Below are positions 28,936 through 38,622 of a DNA stretch of 64,000 nucleotides, piece by piece. Under the pieces are notes generated by a model that had not been told where the DNA came from, made no database searches, and saw only the letters and a program-made list of their open reading frames with translations. This stretch comes from DATBRC01 sp036560485 (lineage in GTDB: Bacteria > Pseudomonadota > Gammaproteobacteria > Burkholderiales > Burkholderiaceae_D). The stretch spans positions 59,088-123,087 of the forward strand of contig DATBRC010000034.1 in assembly GCA_036560485.1 (NCBI GenBank). Direction: 5' to 3'. The stretch's first letter is position 1. Each line of letters begins with the position of its first letter. Made by a program: the position numbers and the translations under genes.

Positions 28936-31047
28936 CTAAACCAGATGTAATGCGGTCAATATCACGTCAATCAGCTTGATGCCGACGAAAGGCACCACGA
29001 TGCCGCCCAGTCCGTAAATCAACAGATTGCGGCGCAACAGCAACGCGGCACCAATCGCGCGATACTGCACCCCTTTCAAAGCGAGCGGGATCAAGAACAC
29101 AATGACCAGTGCATTGAAAATCACGGCCGACATGATGGCTGAGGATGAACTCGTCAAATGCATGATATCGAGCGCCTTCAACTGCGGATACGTGGTAACG
29201 AATGCGGCCGGAATAATCGCAAAATATTTGGCGATATCGTTTGCAATCGAGAACGTGGTCAACGAACCGCGCGTCATCAGCATTTGTTTGCCGATCTCGA
29301 CAATTTCCAGCAGCTTGGTTGGATTGGAATCGAGATCGACCATGTTGCCGGCTTCCTTCGCGGCTTGCGTGCCGGAATTCATCGCCACCGCGACATCGGC
29401 CTGCGCGAGCGCCGGCGCATCGTTGGTGCCGTCGCCGGTCATCGCGACGAGGCGGCCTTGCGCTTGATAGCTGCGGATCAGTTTCAGTTTTTCTTCTGGC
29501 GTTGCTTCGGCCAGAAAATCGTCCACACCCGCTTCGGCTGCAATAGCAGCAGCGGTTAGTTTGTTATCGCCGGTGATCATCACGGTCTTGATACCCATGC
29601 GGCGCAATTCGGCAAAGCGTTCCTTGATGCCGCCCTTGACGATGTCTTTCAGTTCGATCGCGCCCATCACACGACCATCGTCCACCACGACCAACGGTGT
29701 GCTGCCACGGCGTGCGATATCGTCCACCATATTGGCAATTTCAACCGGAAATGGTTTGCCTAATGCATCAACATGCTTTTTCACTGCATCAACTGCGCCC
29801 TTGCGCACCGCGCGATTGCCGATATCAACGCCACTCATGCGAGTCTGTGCAGAAAAATGGACGAAGGTCGCGCCAAGCGATGCGATATCGCGCTCGCGAA
29901 TGTTATAGCGCTGCTTGGCAAGAATAACGATGCTGCGCCCTTCCGGTGTTTCATCGGCCAACGATGCAAGCTGTGCAACATCAGCCAACTGTTGTTGTGA
30001 AACTCCGGGATCTGGATAAAATTCTGCCGCTTGCCGGTTGCCGAGCGTGATGGTGCCGGTTTTGTCGAGCAACAGCACATCGACGTCGCCTGCTGCTTCG
30101 ACCGCACGGCCTGACGTTGCGATCACATTGGCTTGCATCATGCGGCTCATGCCAGCCACACCGATGGCGGATAGCAGGCCGCCGATTGTCGTCGGAATCA
30201 AGCAAACCAGCAATGCGATCAATACGGTGATCGTGATTGGCGAGCTAGCGACACCGGTGGCCTTGGTTGCATCGACAGCATAGAGCGACATCGGCAGCAA
30301 CGTAACCGTCACGATCAGGAAGATGATCGTGAGTGCGACCAGCAGGATGGTCAATGCAATTTCATTCGGCGTCTTTTGACGTTTTGCCCCTTCGACCATC
30401 GCAATCATGCGATCGATGAATGCCTCACCGGGATTGACCGAGATACGCACCACCAGCCAATCAGACAGCACGCGCGTGCCGCCGGTCACCGCAGAAAAAT
30501 CTCCGCCTGATTCACGAATCACCGGCGCCGATTCGCCTGTGATTGCACTTTCATCGACAGATGCAACGCCTTCGATGACTTCGCCATCGATCGGAATAAT
30601 ATCGCCTGCTTCCACCAACACGCAGTCGCCCTTGCGCAGCCTGTTGGCTGCCGTCCCGGCCCAACTGCTGTCATGCTTGGGTAAATTCAATTTCTTGGCA
30701 GTGACGGTTTGTTTCAACGCGCGCAAATAACCGGCTTGGGCCTTGCTGCGGCCTTCTGCCATTGCTTCGGCAAAGTTCGCAAACAGTACTGTGAACCACA
30801 GCCATATCGAAATCGCCAGTATGAAACCTGGGCTTGCTTCCCCTTTGCCGGTCATTGACTGGATGTACAACAGCGTTGTGATGATGCTGCCTACATAGAC
30901 AACAAACATGACGGGGCTGCGCCATTGGATGCGTGGATCCAGTTTCCTGAAGGACTCCACGATGGCAGCACCGATCAGATCTGAATCGGACAGCACTGAG
31001 CCTTTGTGTGCAACGTTGGGTGCCATTTTTGGTTCTAATAAGTGCAT
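28936..31047 (-). CDS. kdpB: Potassium-transporting ATPase catalytic subunit KdpB
   Basis: A 703-residue P-type ATPase. The phosphorylated Asp is in [10 protein letters not shown], the actuator loop has ITGESAP, and the hinge [20 protein letters not shown] is complete. Seven membrane helices are expected. KdpB hydrolyses ATP to drive potassium uptake through KdpA. The ATG at 31047 gives a 13-base gap to kdpA; a second ATG at 31026 is also possible, because homology begins only after it. Confidence 0.95.
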   Translation of the reverse strand: MHLLEPKMAPNVAHKGSVLSDSDLIGAAIVESFRKLDPRIQWRSPVMFVVYVGSIITTLLYIQSMTGKGEASPGFILAISIWLWFTVLFANFAEAMAEGRSKAQAGYLRALKQTVTAKKLNLPKHDSSWAGTAANRLRKGDCVLVEAGDIIPIDGEVIEGVASVDESAITGESAPVIRESGGDFSAVTGGTRVLSDWLVVRISVNPGEAFIDRMIAMVEGAKRQKTPNEIALTILLVALTIIFLIVTVTLLPMSLYAVDATKATGVASSPITITVLIALLVCLIPTTIGGLLSAIGVAGMSRMMQANVIATSGRAVEAAGDVDVLLLDKTGTITLGNRQAAEFYPDPGVSQQQLADVAQLASLADETPEGRSIVILAKQRYNIRERDIASLGATFVHFSAQTRMSGVDIGNRAVRKGAVDAVKKHVDALGKPFPVEIANMVDDIARRGSTPLVVVDDGRVMGAIELKDIVKGGIKERFAELRRMGIKTVMITGDNKLTAAAIAAEAGVDDFLAEATPEEKLKLIRSYQAQGRLVAMTGDGTNDAPALAQADVAVAMNSGTQAAKEAGNMVDLDSNPTKLLEIVEIGKQMLMTRGSLTTFSIANDIAKYFAIIPAAFVTTYPQLKALDIMHLTSSSSAIMSAVIFNALVIVFLIPLALKGVQYRAIGAALLLRRNLLIYGLGGIVVPFVGIKLIDVILTALHLV

Positions 31048-31060
31048 GATGCGCGCCCTA

Positions 31061-32866
31061 TTAACGTGAGAATAATTGAAGGTGTTCCACGATCGGTCCC
31101 AGCGCAAGTGCAGGCACGTAGTTCAGCACACCTACCAGTACGACAACGCCGACCAGCAGCGCAATGAACAACGGTCCATGTGTCGGCATCGTGCCAGTGG
31201 TGACTTCAATCCGCTTTTTCGCGGCAAGTGAACCGGCGACTGCAAGGATCGGCACAATCATCGCAAAGCGGCCGAACCACATTGCGATCGCCAGCATAAT
31301 GTTGTAGAACGGCGTATTGACCGATATGCCAGCGAAGGCGCTGCCATTGTTATTGGCAGCCGAACTGAACGCATACAGAATTTCCGAAAAACCATGTGCA
31401 CCGGGATTGGCGATTCCCGCCTTGCCGGGTTCAAGCATGATTGCAATCGCGGTGCCTGCCAGTACAAGCGTAGGTGTCACCAGGATCGCAATCGATGTCA
31501 TCTTCATGTCGAACGATTGAATTTTCTTGCCGAGATATTCCGGTGTGCGGCCGATCATCAGCCCTGCGATGAAGACGGCGAGGATTGCGAAGATCAACAT
31601 GCCATACAAGCCGGAACCGACACCACCGAACACTACTTCGCCGAACTGGATCAGCACCAGTGGCACCATGCCGCCCAACGACATGAAGGAATCATGCATC
31701 GCATTCACCGCGCCGCATGACGCCGCCGTTGTGATCGCGGCAAATAACGTCGATGCACTGATGCCGAAACGCGCTTCCTTGCCTTCCATGTTGCCGCCCG
31801 GTTGCAGTGCACTCATCGTTTGATCGATGCCAAGTGCTTGATACGCCGGATGTACCTGCTGCTCGGCGATCATGACCACCACTGTCATCACAACAAAGAT
31901 CACAGTCATCGCGCCCAATATTGCCCAACCTTGCCGTTGATCGCCGACCATACGCCCGAAAGCGAAACACAATCCGGCAGGAATCAGGAAGATCGACAAC
32001 ATCTGCACGAAGTTGGACAACGGCGTCGGGTTCTCATATGGATGGGCTGAGTTGGCATTGAAGAAGCCGCCGCCATTGGTGCCGAGCATCTTGATTGCTT
32101 CCTGCGATGCAACCGGACCCATCGCGATGGTTTGCGTTTTGGCGGTCAAGGTTTCCATCACTGGTTGACCTTTCGCATCTTTCAGCGGCTGGCCATCTGC
32201 ACCGTTCTTCGGTTGCGTATAGGTGACCGGATCGAGCAGATTCACATCCTTATAGGGAGAAAAATTCTGGATGACGCCCTGCCCCATCAAGAATACAGCG
32301 AAGACTGTGGATAGCGGCAACAGTACATACAATGTCGATCGTGTGATATCCACCCAAAAGTTGCCGATCGATTTGCTGGAACGAGAGCTAAATCCACGAA
32401 TCAATGCAAACGCGACAGCGATGCCGGTTGCGGCAGAAAAGAAATTTTGTCCGGTCAATGCCAGCATCTGTGTCAAGTAGCTCATTGTCGATTCGCCGCT
32501 ATAGCCTTGCCAGTTGGTATTGCTGGCAAAACTGACTGCAGTATTGAATGCGGAATCGGGACTGACATTTGCGAATGCTTGTGGATTGAGCGGCAACCAG
32601 ACTTGCAAACGCTGCAACGTATAGACAAACAGCGCACCTAAAGCATTAAAAACCAGCAATGCGATGGAATAGGTTTTCCAATTCATTCCTGAATCTGCGG
32701 AGATACCAGCGATGCGATAGAGGAATTGTTCGATCTTGCTTATCCAGCCAAGCCAGCGGATCGGCGCATTCTCCCCGACTTTCGCCAAGTACAGGCCCAT
32801 TGGATAAGACAGCGCCAACAGCACGGCAAGATAAACGATGAGCAGCACGATTGATTGCGTAGTCAT
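31061..32866 (-). CDS. kdpA: Potassium-transporting ATPase channel subunit KdpA
   Basis: A 601-residue potassium-binding subunit with ten helices and four selectivity-filter-like loops, such as [29 protein letters not shown], and [14 protein letters not shown]; the fourth is in [13 protein letters not shown]. It starts directly after the kdpF stop codon with no gap. It is slightly longer than the usual 560 or so residues, partly through a central insert around [12 protein letters not shown]. Confidence 0.95.
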   Translation of the reverse strand: MTTQSIVLLIVYLAVLLALSYPMGLYLAKVGENAPIRWLGWISKIEQFLYRIAGISADSGMNWKTYSIALLVFNALGALFVYTLQRLQVWLPLNPQAFANVSPDSAFNTAVSFASNTNWQGYSGESTMSYLTQMLALTGQNFFSAATGIAVAFALIRGFSSRSSKSIGNFWVDITRSTLYVLLPLSTVFAVFLMGQGVIQNFSPYKDVNLLDPVTYTQPKNGADGQPLKDAKGQPVMETLTAKTQTIAMGPVASQEAIKMLGTNGGGFFNANSAHPYENPTPLSNFVQMLSIFLIPAGLCFAFGRMVGDQRQGWAILGAMTVIFVVMTVVVMIAEQQVHPAYQALGIDQTMSALQPGGNMEGKEARFGISASTLFAAITTAASCGAVNAMHDSFMSLGGMVPLVLIQFGEVVFGGVGSGLYGMLIFAILAVFIAGLMIGRTPEYLGKKIQSFDMKMTSIAILVTPTLVLAGTAIAIMLEPGKAGIANPGAHGFSEILYAFSSAANNNGSAFAGISVNTPFYNIMLAIAMWFGRFAMIVPILAVAGSLAAKKRIEVTTGTMPTHGPLFIALLVGVVVLVGVLNYVPALALGPIVEHLQLFSR

Positions 32867-32956
32867 TTACAGATCCTCCGCTTTCAACAATGCCACGATC
32901 AGATATACGAGCAGACCGGTCGCTACGATGGCGCCCATGATGTAGAACGTATTCAT
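32867..32956 (-). CDS. kdpF: KdpF small membrane subunit
   Basis: A 29-residue peptide (MNTFYIMGAIVATGLLVYLI, then VALLKAEDL) forming one membrane helix and ending with the KdpF-like 'LLKAEDL' tail. In E. coli KdpF stabilises the KdpABC complex at the interface with KdpA. Its stop codon directly abuts the kdpA start, and its start overlaps the preceding mini-ORF (ATGA). Confidence 0.88.
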   Translation of the reverse strand: MNTFYIMGAIVATGLLVYLIVALLKAEDL

Positions 32957-33045
32957 TGCTGCTCTCCGAGTTTTTCGCATGCATGCACGAACGCACATGT
33001 CAGCACCAGGAATGCGGCAATTGCCCCAATAAAAACGATATCCAT
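32953..33045 (-). CDS. Extra 30-aa membrane mini-ORF leading the kdp operon
   Basis: A 30-residue peptide, MDIVFIGAIAAFLVLTCAFV followed by HACEKLGEQQ, with one hydrophobic helix and a charged C-terminus. GAGGA lies just upstream of the ATG, and the stop overlaps kdpF as ATGA, so the pair looks coupled. Short peptides of the form 'MD..FI.L...FF.L......CE.L' occur in front of kdpF in other bacteria as far as I recall, but no function is assigned. It could be a second accessory subunit or a leader that sets KdpF translation. Confidence 0.65.
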   Translation of the reverse strand: MDIVFIGAIAAFLVLTCAFVHACEKLGEQQ

Positions 33046-33096
33046 TGCTGTCCTCACAATGCGTTGTTTTGATAAGGACAGCGTAGCCGCAGATGC

Positions 33097-33144
33097 CTAA
33101 AAATTTTCTAAAGATTTGCCTGGTCGGCCTAAAGAAACTCTAAA
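33097..33144 (-). promoter_or_regulatory. Tandem TTTAG-N6-TTTAG repeats, probable KdpE operator
   Basis: Read on the minus strand, four TTTAG half-sites occur: two 11 bases apart (33140 and 33129 on plus coordinates) and two more 11 bases apart (33108 and 33097). The two pairs are 32 bases apart, about three helical turns. Direct half-sites at 11-bp spacing are the hallmark of OmpR/PhoB-family dimers, which KdpE is. The nearer pair lies about 52 bases before the first kdp start, and TACGCT at 33080-33085 could be the -10 element. Confidence 0.6.
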
Positions 33145-33266
33145 AATTGAGATTTGAAACGGATTCTTGGCAAGAATTTAGTGATTTTGTTTTGACATAC
33201 TTATGGACATGTCAGAATCATATGGAAATTGGCGTAGTGGAAAAGTGAACGGATATCTTTACGCTC

Positions 33267-34277
33267 TTAAAATGTGCCGGAATAAACTGCACAACTGCGG
33301 CAAACCTCCGGCGGTGTGGCAGACGACAATTGCTCGCGAAACGCCGTATACGACTGATTATTCCACACCGCTTTCACACCATCATCCGCCATGCTTCCGA
33401 AGTGAATGCGATCCGGCGTCGCCACCATGCAGCATGGCATCGCCTTGCCGTCGTAGCTGATATAAGAGCCGTGCCATGGCCAGTTGCAGCGCTCTCTTCC
33501 CGGCACATCATCGGCGTAGATCCGCGGTTCGGTATTCGGCAGGCGTAGCGAAATATTCAAGCGCGCCGCCTCTGCACGCGCTTCGTCGAAATGCAATTTA
33601 ACGCGCGCCGGATCGGCAAACGATAACGATTGCTGATCGATAAAAGCGCGCATTGGCTTGTATTGCTCCGGCAAGCTGGATTCACCGAAGTCGTGGCACA
33701 GATGCTGCACCGACAAGCCCTCGGCGCCCTCCTCGCTCGCCAGACGCACCAGATCGGCCAGTTGCGCAAGATTGCTACGCATGACGACAGCCACCAGTTG
33801 CACATGCGGCAATGTACTGCCGGCAGCCGCTTTCGCTTCAAGCACGCGGCGCAAGTTACGCAACACCTTGTCGAAACGTGCTCGTGCACGGATTGCTTCA
33901 TAAGACGCGGCGTCGGCGCCGTCCATCGAAACATGCAAGGTATCAAGCCCGCTGGCCACACAGCGCGCCGCATGTTGATCCGTCATGACGGTCATATTGG
34001 TATTGGTAGAGACGCGTATGCCGCGTTGCGCTGCATAGGCAACCATATCGTAAAAGCGTGGATGCAGCAGCGGCTCACCGAGTCCCTGCAACTGCAATTC
34101 GGTCACACGATCGAATTGATCGAGCAAACGACAATAGACATCGAATGGCATGAAAGCAGATGGATGGCCCGGTTGTGCGTCTGGCCGGAATGCGATGGGA
34201 CACATCTTGCAACGCAGATTGCATTGACCAACCGGTTCGATTTGAATGAATTGCGGCAATGCTACTGCTGTCGTCAT
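33267..34277 (-). CDS. Radical SAM/SPASM domain protein
   Basis: A 336-residue radical SAM enzyme. The cluster motif CNLRCKMC (CxxxCxxC) is near residues 19-26, with the GxGEPL-type SAM-binding motif LQGLGEPLLHP near residue 64. The C-terminal SPASM region has RCNWPWHGSYIS, MPCCMV and CRSCAVYSG, enough cysteines for one or more auxiliary clusters. Relatives modify peptides, activate sulfatases or act on sugars and lipids. No precursor peptide, sulfatase or partner lies beside it, so the substrate is unknown. It is downstream of, but not in an operon with, any neighbour. Confidence 0.85.
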   Translation of the reverse strand: MTTAVALPQFIQIEPVGQCNLRCKMCPIAFRPDAQPGHPSAFMPFDVYCRLLDQFDRVTELQLQGLGEPLLHPRFYDMVAYAAQRGIRVSTNTNMTVMTDQHAARCVASGLDTLHVSMDGADAASYEAIRARARFDKVLRNLRRVLEAKAAAGSTLPHVQLVAVVMRSNLAQLADLVRLASEEGAEGLSVQHLCHDFGESSLPEQYKPMRAFIDQQSLSFADPARVKLHFDEARAEAARLNISLRLPNTEPRIYADDVPGRERCNWPWHGSYISYDGKAMPCCMVATPDRIHFGSMADDGVKAVWNNQSYTAFREQLSSATPPEVCRSCAVYSGTF

Positions 34278-34575
34278 GAATTAAGTCCCTCTGCATGTTA
34301 TCCCAGTAACCCTATAATTTGAGACGAGCCCTACTTGTTAAGTTTCAATAAAAGCAGATAGCAACAATCAGATTGATGGAAGTTTGAGAATAAGCGCATC
34401 CCTTGTTTTTATTCTCGAAAACACAAAGTTTGCCGGCTCGTTTTCGACGCAATTCGTCTAACGAAAAAATGCTGGATCCCAATCGGATCAGTAAAAACGC
34501 ATTGCTCCGGCATTGATGGAATAATGAAATGCGCTCTATCGAATCGCACTGATTCGTGTCAGATAGGCTGGAAAC

Positions 34576-34869
34576 TTACTCAAGTTCATTCATATAAAAA
34601 ATCACCGGAAAAAAACTGCCGGTATATTTGAACCAGACCGGCTCTCTCAGGATATTCCTTTCAAGATCGGCGCGGGTATGTTGATTCCGATTCAGGACAT
34701 CGGCGTTGGCGATTGCATTACGCGCATCAAATTCCTTCAGCGCTGCATCGGCTTTTGCACGACGTTGCCGGGAAAAATAAAACTTGTCGAGCAGCCAGAT
34801 AATGCCGGTGGCAACTGTCAGGATAAAAAGGATGAACTCAAAATCACCGAGAACGTCATGCAGATTCAT
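34576..34869 (-). pseudogene. N-terminal fragment of a signal peptidase I
   Basis: A 97-residue reading frame resembling the start of betaproteobacterial LepB: a membrane helix (FILFILTVATGIIWLLDKF), a charged cytoplasmic loop, and the lead into helix 2 (WFKYTGSFFPVIF). In LepB this is followed by helix 2 and the catalytic Ser and Lys domains; here the frame changes to MNELE and stops. Both catalytic residues are therefore missing. It is probably a decayed duplicate, though a short membrane protein cannot be excluded. Confidence 0.6.
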
Positions 34870-35017
34870 TTACTGTCCGGTTCTATCGTTTTTAAAATGG
34901 TTTAATCCTGTACTTCCGACGCGATTGCCGCCTTTCATGTTTAACCAACAAGGTGCAAGAAAATGACATTCACTACCGAACGTTGCAAAATGATTGCGCA
35001 ACGATTGTGCATACACG

Positions 35018-35788
35018 TTAATCGTTCTGAATCTTCTCAGCTCTCTGCGGCAGTAAAAAAATACAAGCAAGAATGAAAACCACAAGTGCAGCCGACGCGG
35101 AGTATCGGCTCAGCGCGAGTCCCCCGTTGGCAAGCGGCTTGTCGAGCAGATCTCCCACTGTAGCGCCGAGTGGTCGGGTCAAAATGAACGCAGCCCAAAA
35201 CAGCACGGTATGCGAGATAGTCATCCAGAAATAGGCAGCCAAGACAATCGCCAATCCGATAGAAAAGACAAGTGCGCCGCCATCATAGCCAAGCCCCAGC
35301 CCGGTCGTCGGATCTGCCACCCAATCCCCTAATGCCGTTCCCAATGTTTGCGAAAACAGGATGGTCACCCAATAAAATATCTCTGCCTTGTGCGAAATAA
35401 GCTTGCTGACCGAAACCGAACCAAGAGACCAGTGCCAGATGCCCAGTGAAGCCATCAAAAGCACGAACAGGATCAACGATCCACCGATATAACCGATACC
35501 AAGCGAACGATCGAAAAAATCCGCCATCGTTGTGCCAAGCGTCGTCGTTGCGACGATCACAAACCAGAACAGCAATGGATGAAAACGTTTGGAAAAAATT
35601 TGTACGCTGACAGCCGCGATAAATATCACTGCAAAAATCGCCGTGCCAACCAGATAACCCAGATTCATCGACATGGTGACAGCATCGCCGCCCGTTTCTC
35701 CCAGTGTCGTCGCTGCGATCTTGATAGTCCAGAACATCAACGTGACTGCGGGAACCTTGCCTAAATTTGATTGAGCAGACGTGTTCAT
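35018..35788 (-). CDS. COG4705-like four-repeat membrane protein
   Basis: A 256-residue membrane protein with about eight helices built of four repeats. Each repeat carries a similar turn: TTLGETGGDAVTMSMNLGY, TTLGTTMADFFDRSLGIGY, QTLGTALGDWVADPTTGLGL and RPLGATVGDLLDKPLANGG. The shared core is (T/P)LGxTxGD in each membrane pair, suggesting a pseudo-fourfold channel or transporter with conserved acidic residues in the membrane. The family is annotated only as uncharacterised membrane protein. It is monocistronic and has an 11-bp-spaced direct repeat upstream. Confidence 0.75.
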   Translation of the reverse strand: MNTSAQSNLGKVPAVTLMFWTIKIAATTLGETGGDAVTMSMNLGYLVGTAIFAVIFIAAVSVQIFSKRFHPLLFWFVIVATTTLGTTMADFFDRSLGIGYIGGSLILFVLLMASLGIWHWSLGSVSVSKLISHKAEIFYWVTILFSQTLGTALGDWVADPTTGLGLGYDGGALVFSIGLAIVLAAYFWMTISHTVLFWAAFILTRPLGATVGDLLDKPLANGGLALSRYSASAALVVFILACIFLLPQRAEKIQND

Positions 35789-36446
35789 ACGGCGTTATCC
35801 TTTTTAAATTTTATCCGATGTGCGATCCGAACAATTGCACCGCCGATACTGATCCATCGCTTTCGCGGCAATGCGGCAGACTTTCACTTCCAAACCCTGC
35901 CCAGTCAACCGGCATGCTCAAACTAATGCATACAGCTTAAACCAATCTTAAAAAGCGGTTTACGGAAATACTAAAAGGCCGGAATGGCTGATATCCGTTA
36001 AATTGTGGAATCAAGCGGTTTGAACAAAACAATGAACTCAGAACAATCAAGACCTTGCAATATTTTAAGCGATCGAAAATTAATCATGTGCAAAGTAATT
36101 TTTCCCTCGTTTGACTGTCATCAATATCCATGTTGGCATGCGCGCTCGTCATGACAAGCAATGTAAAAATCAAGGGCAAGCCGAACCGGAAAACTTCATG
36201 CAAAGGCGCGATTTCATATTCAAGATGCCGACCGCCTTCCCAAGATCGTTGCTTGCTGCATGCAGAATAGGGCAGACTATTACAAAACCGGATATAAACA
36301 AACAGCGGCGTAACATCGATACAAATTTCTTGCACTGACGCTTGGTTCGGATGGCATTATTAACCCACTCACAAACGAGACGCTTCGGGAATTGGTTATT
36401 ACACCGCTCGAATTTTGAAGTTGGCCATTTGGAATTAAGGAGAAAA
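35789..36446. other. Intergenic region with candidate operator
   Basis: About 660 bases between the membrane protein and the cupin. Bases 35936-35951 hold a direct repeat listed separately. A minus-strand frame at 36084-36200 encodes a signal-peptide-like stretch (FGLPLIFTLLVMTSAHA) but lacks a good start and is very short. AAGGAG at 36438-36442 belongs to the cupin. Otherwise nothing recognisable. Confidence 0.5.
35936..35951 (-). promoter_or_regulatory. TTAAG-N6-TTAAG direct repeat before the COG4705-like gene
   Basis: On the minus strand TTAAG-ATTGGT-TTAAG gives two half-sites 11 bases apart, about 150 bases before the start codon. This is the spacing of OmpR-family (PmrA/QseB-like) operators. 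It is short enough to arise by chance. Confidence 0.35.
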
Positions 36447-36806
36447 ATGATGGCGATAGAACACCTTTCATCAGGAGAAATCACAAGCGTATTGCCGCTC
36501 GGCGACAAGCTGAAACAGACGCCAACGATGGCATTTTTCAAGGATCCGCATCTGGAAGTCCTGCGTATGATTCTTCCTGCTGGAAGACATGTTCCGGGGC
36601 ATGCGGTGGATGGGCCGATAACAGTGCAATGCATAGAAGGCGAAGTGTCGGTCGATATGGCAGGAACAAAGAAAATCGTCCATCCCGGCGACCTGCTTTA
36701 TATCGCAGCAGGTATTCGGTATGAATTGCTTGCCATCAAAGATTCATCCTTGCTCGTCACCATCGCATTACCTCACTCTCCCGGTTATGCACAAACGCTC
36801 GAATGA
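36447..36806 (+). CDS. Small cupin protein
   Basis: A 119-residue single-domain cupin. Motif 1 is partial (PAGRHVPGHAVDGPITVQCI, then EGEV) and motif 2 is HPGDLLYIAAGIRYEL. Only some of the usual metal-binding His residues are present, so metal binding is uncertain. TAAGGAG precedes a double ATG. Similar proteins are found near stress genes, but the substrate is not known. Two further small genes follow on the same strand with their own starts. Confidence 0.75.
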   Translation: MMAIEHLSSGEITSVLPLGDKLKQTPTMAFFKDPHLEVLRMILPAGRHVPGHAVDGPITVQCIEGEVSVDMAGTKKIVHPGDLLYIAAGIRYELLAIKDSSLLVTIALPHSPGYAQTLE

Positions 36807-36899
36807 GCGCATTAACGCGATAATGAAGGCTTGCACTGTTTAAACGGTAAAATGAAAATGATTTAGACTATTCATGCATTTTGCTGAACGGAACAAAGC

Positions 36900-37280
36900 A
36901 TGCCTCATACAACTCACAAGAAGGTAAAAATTGCTATCAAGCGGGCATACGAAGATGCAAGCCCGCAAGATGGGTATCGCGTTCTCGTCGACCGCATCTG
37001 GCCGCGTGGGCGCACGAAAGAAGAACTGGCGCTTGGACTATGGGCGAAGGATCTTGCGCCCAGCACCGAACTGCGCAAGTGGTTTGAACATGATCCAAAG
37101 AAGTGGGAAAAATTTCAGCAACGCTATCGAAGCGAACTGGACACAGAAGAAAAACAACAGCAAATGCGACAGCTTCTAACCGCAGCACACGGCAAGCCGC
37201 TTACGCTTGTATATGGAGCGAAAGATGAGGAACACAATCAAGCAGTGGTGCTGAAAGAAGTGTTGATGCAGCTTTCTTGA
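36900..37280 (+). CDS. DUF488 family protein (YeaO-like)
   Basis: A 126-residue protein of the DUF488 family. Typical blocks are IKRAYEDASPQDGYRVLVDR, IWPRGRTKEEL, LAPSTELRKWFEHDP and LTLVYGAKDEEHNQAVVL. The family is widespread in bacteria; its biochemical activity is not established. Starts with ATG at 36900 and is not obviously coupled to its neighbours. Confidence 0.9.
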   Translation: MPHTTHKKVKIAIKRAYEDASPQDGYRVLVDRIWPRGRTKEELALGLWAKDLAPSTELRKWFEHDPKKWEKFQQRYRSELDTEEKQQQMRQLLTAAHGKPLTLVYGAKDEEHNQAVVLKEVLMQLS

Positions 37281-37329
37281 CCACCAATTTAGACGTCCCA
37301 ATTTCTATGGGCATGAGCGAGATCCCACC

Positions 37330-37728
37330 ATGAGCGACCAGCAACCTAAAGTCCAAAACCTGCGACCTGAGCGCGAGGCGATGACACGCCAACGTCTTCC
37401 ATACTTCATCGGCATATCAGGACAAACTGTCAACGCCACCGGATTGTCAATGCATCTGGTTGTCATTCCCCCCGGCGCACGGGCCGAGCCACACGTACAC
37501 GTTGGCTACGAAACCGGGATCTATGTTCTGGAGGGAACGGTCTGCACACGCTGGGGACCGGCTCTTGAGCATGAGGTGATTAGCCATGCCGGCGATTTCT
37601 TGTTCGTTCCGCCCGGCGTTCCCCATGAAGCAATCAATCTCAGCATGACTGAACCGGCGAGAGCCGTCGTCGCTCGCAACGATCCGGCAGAACAAGACAA
37701 GGTTGAACCCTACATCGCCAAGCCATAG
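37330..37728 (+). CDS. Cupin domain protein
   Basis: A 132-residue cupin with a full motif set: AEPHVHVGYETGIYVLEG (metal-binding His pair and Glu) and GDFLFVPPGVPHEAIN. It likely binds a divalent metal. The fold is used by dioxygenases, isomerases and sensors; there is no hint of substrate. It follows DUF488 by 49 bases on the same strand. Confidence 0.85.
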   Translation: MSDQQPKVQNLRPEREAMTRQRLPYFIGISGQTVNATGLSMHLVVIPPGARAEPHVHVGYETGIYVLEGTVCTRWGPALEHEVISHAGDFLFVPPGVPHEAINLSMTEPARAVVARNDPAEQDKVEPYIAKP

Positions 37729-37775
37729 GCAAAAAACGGCGGCAAGAACAATGAGAACCAAGGCACTGCCTGAAT

Positions 37776-38588
37776 ATGAAATCAAATAAGCACAGCACTA
37801 CCCAACCCGGTCGTCGGCGTGCGATCGCTGCCGTATTGTTATCAGCCAATCTGATTCTATCCGGCTGTGTAACGCCTGCTCTGTGGCAAGCAGCCGAGGG
37901 AGAACCTGCAGTACAGCATGGCATCAAGATACGCGGCATCGCAAGTGCCTTCAAATCAAGTGACGGCAATACGGTGCATGTATGCATGCTGACAGTTGAT
38001 GCATTAACCAGGACAGAGCGCAAGATGATGTTGGATATCCCTGTGCAGGATCGAAGAAAATGGAAAATTCAACGGAACTTGAACGCTAAAACAGATGGCG
38101 TGAGCAATTCGCAAGTGCCGGCTGCTTCGAATAATATTAATCCGACTTATATTGAATATTCACCAACCGCATCGGCTCTGACACCCGGTTGTTCAAGCGA
38201 AGGAACACCGCTCCCGGTCCTGCGTTCAACAATGAGTGATTCTCAAAAAAATCCGAAAACAAATTCAAAGAGCACGTCGTCTGATTCCGATATCAAAATG
38301 CCTGAAGCAATTTATGTCATCAATCGCGACGGCGTGCCTGCCAATATCGGCTATCTTTCCAATCAACCTCTTGTTGACAATGGCTATGCCATTGATGTTC
38401 CCCTTGATCAGATAGCAGATCAATCGCAATCGGGCAGCGGCGCCAAACCTTATCTTTACTTGTTGACGCCGGTTACAGTGGTGATGGATGCAGCCATTGT
38501 GGTGCTGTATGTGGCGGCATGGGGATACAGCGGAACGCACTACCAGTATCAACAACCGACCCTCACCATCAAGAGCACTTCAAGATGA
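37776..38588 (+). CDS. Uncharacterised lipoprotein
   Basis: A 270-residue protein with an N-terminal signal ending in a lipobox (LILSGC, Cys 29), so it is probably anchored to the membrane in the periplasm. The body shows no recognised domain. Residues about 150-180 are rich in Ser/Lys/Asn (a linker), and there is a hydrophobic helix near the end (LTPVTVVMDAAIVVLYVAAW) that could be a second membrane contact. No function is proposed. Confidence 0.75.
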   Translation: MKSNKHSTTQPGRRRAIAAVLLSANLILSGCVTPALWQAAEGEPAVQHGIKIRGIASAFKSSDGNTVHVCMLTVDALTRTERKMMLDIPVQDRRKWKIQRNLNAKTDGVSNSQVPAASNNINPTYIEYSPTASALTPGCSSEGTPLPVLRSTMSDSQKNPKTNSKSTSSDSDIKMPEAIYVINRDGVPANIGYLSNQPLVDNGYAIDVPLDQIADQSQSGSGAKPYLYLLTPVTVVMDAAIVVLYVAAWGYSGTHYQYQQPTLTIKSTSR

Positions 38589-38622
38589 AGTACTCCGTTT
38601 TCTGCATTTAGCTCATGACGGA

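Noticed and set aside
36084..36335. Minus-strand frame with a signal-peptide-like stretch
   Set aside because: Only about 20 residues follow the hydrophobic part, no ribosome binding site is visible before a plausible start and the upstream codons look non-coding.
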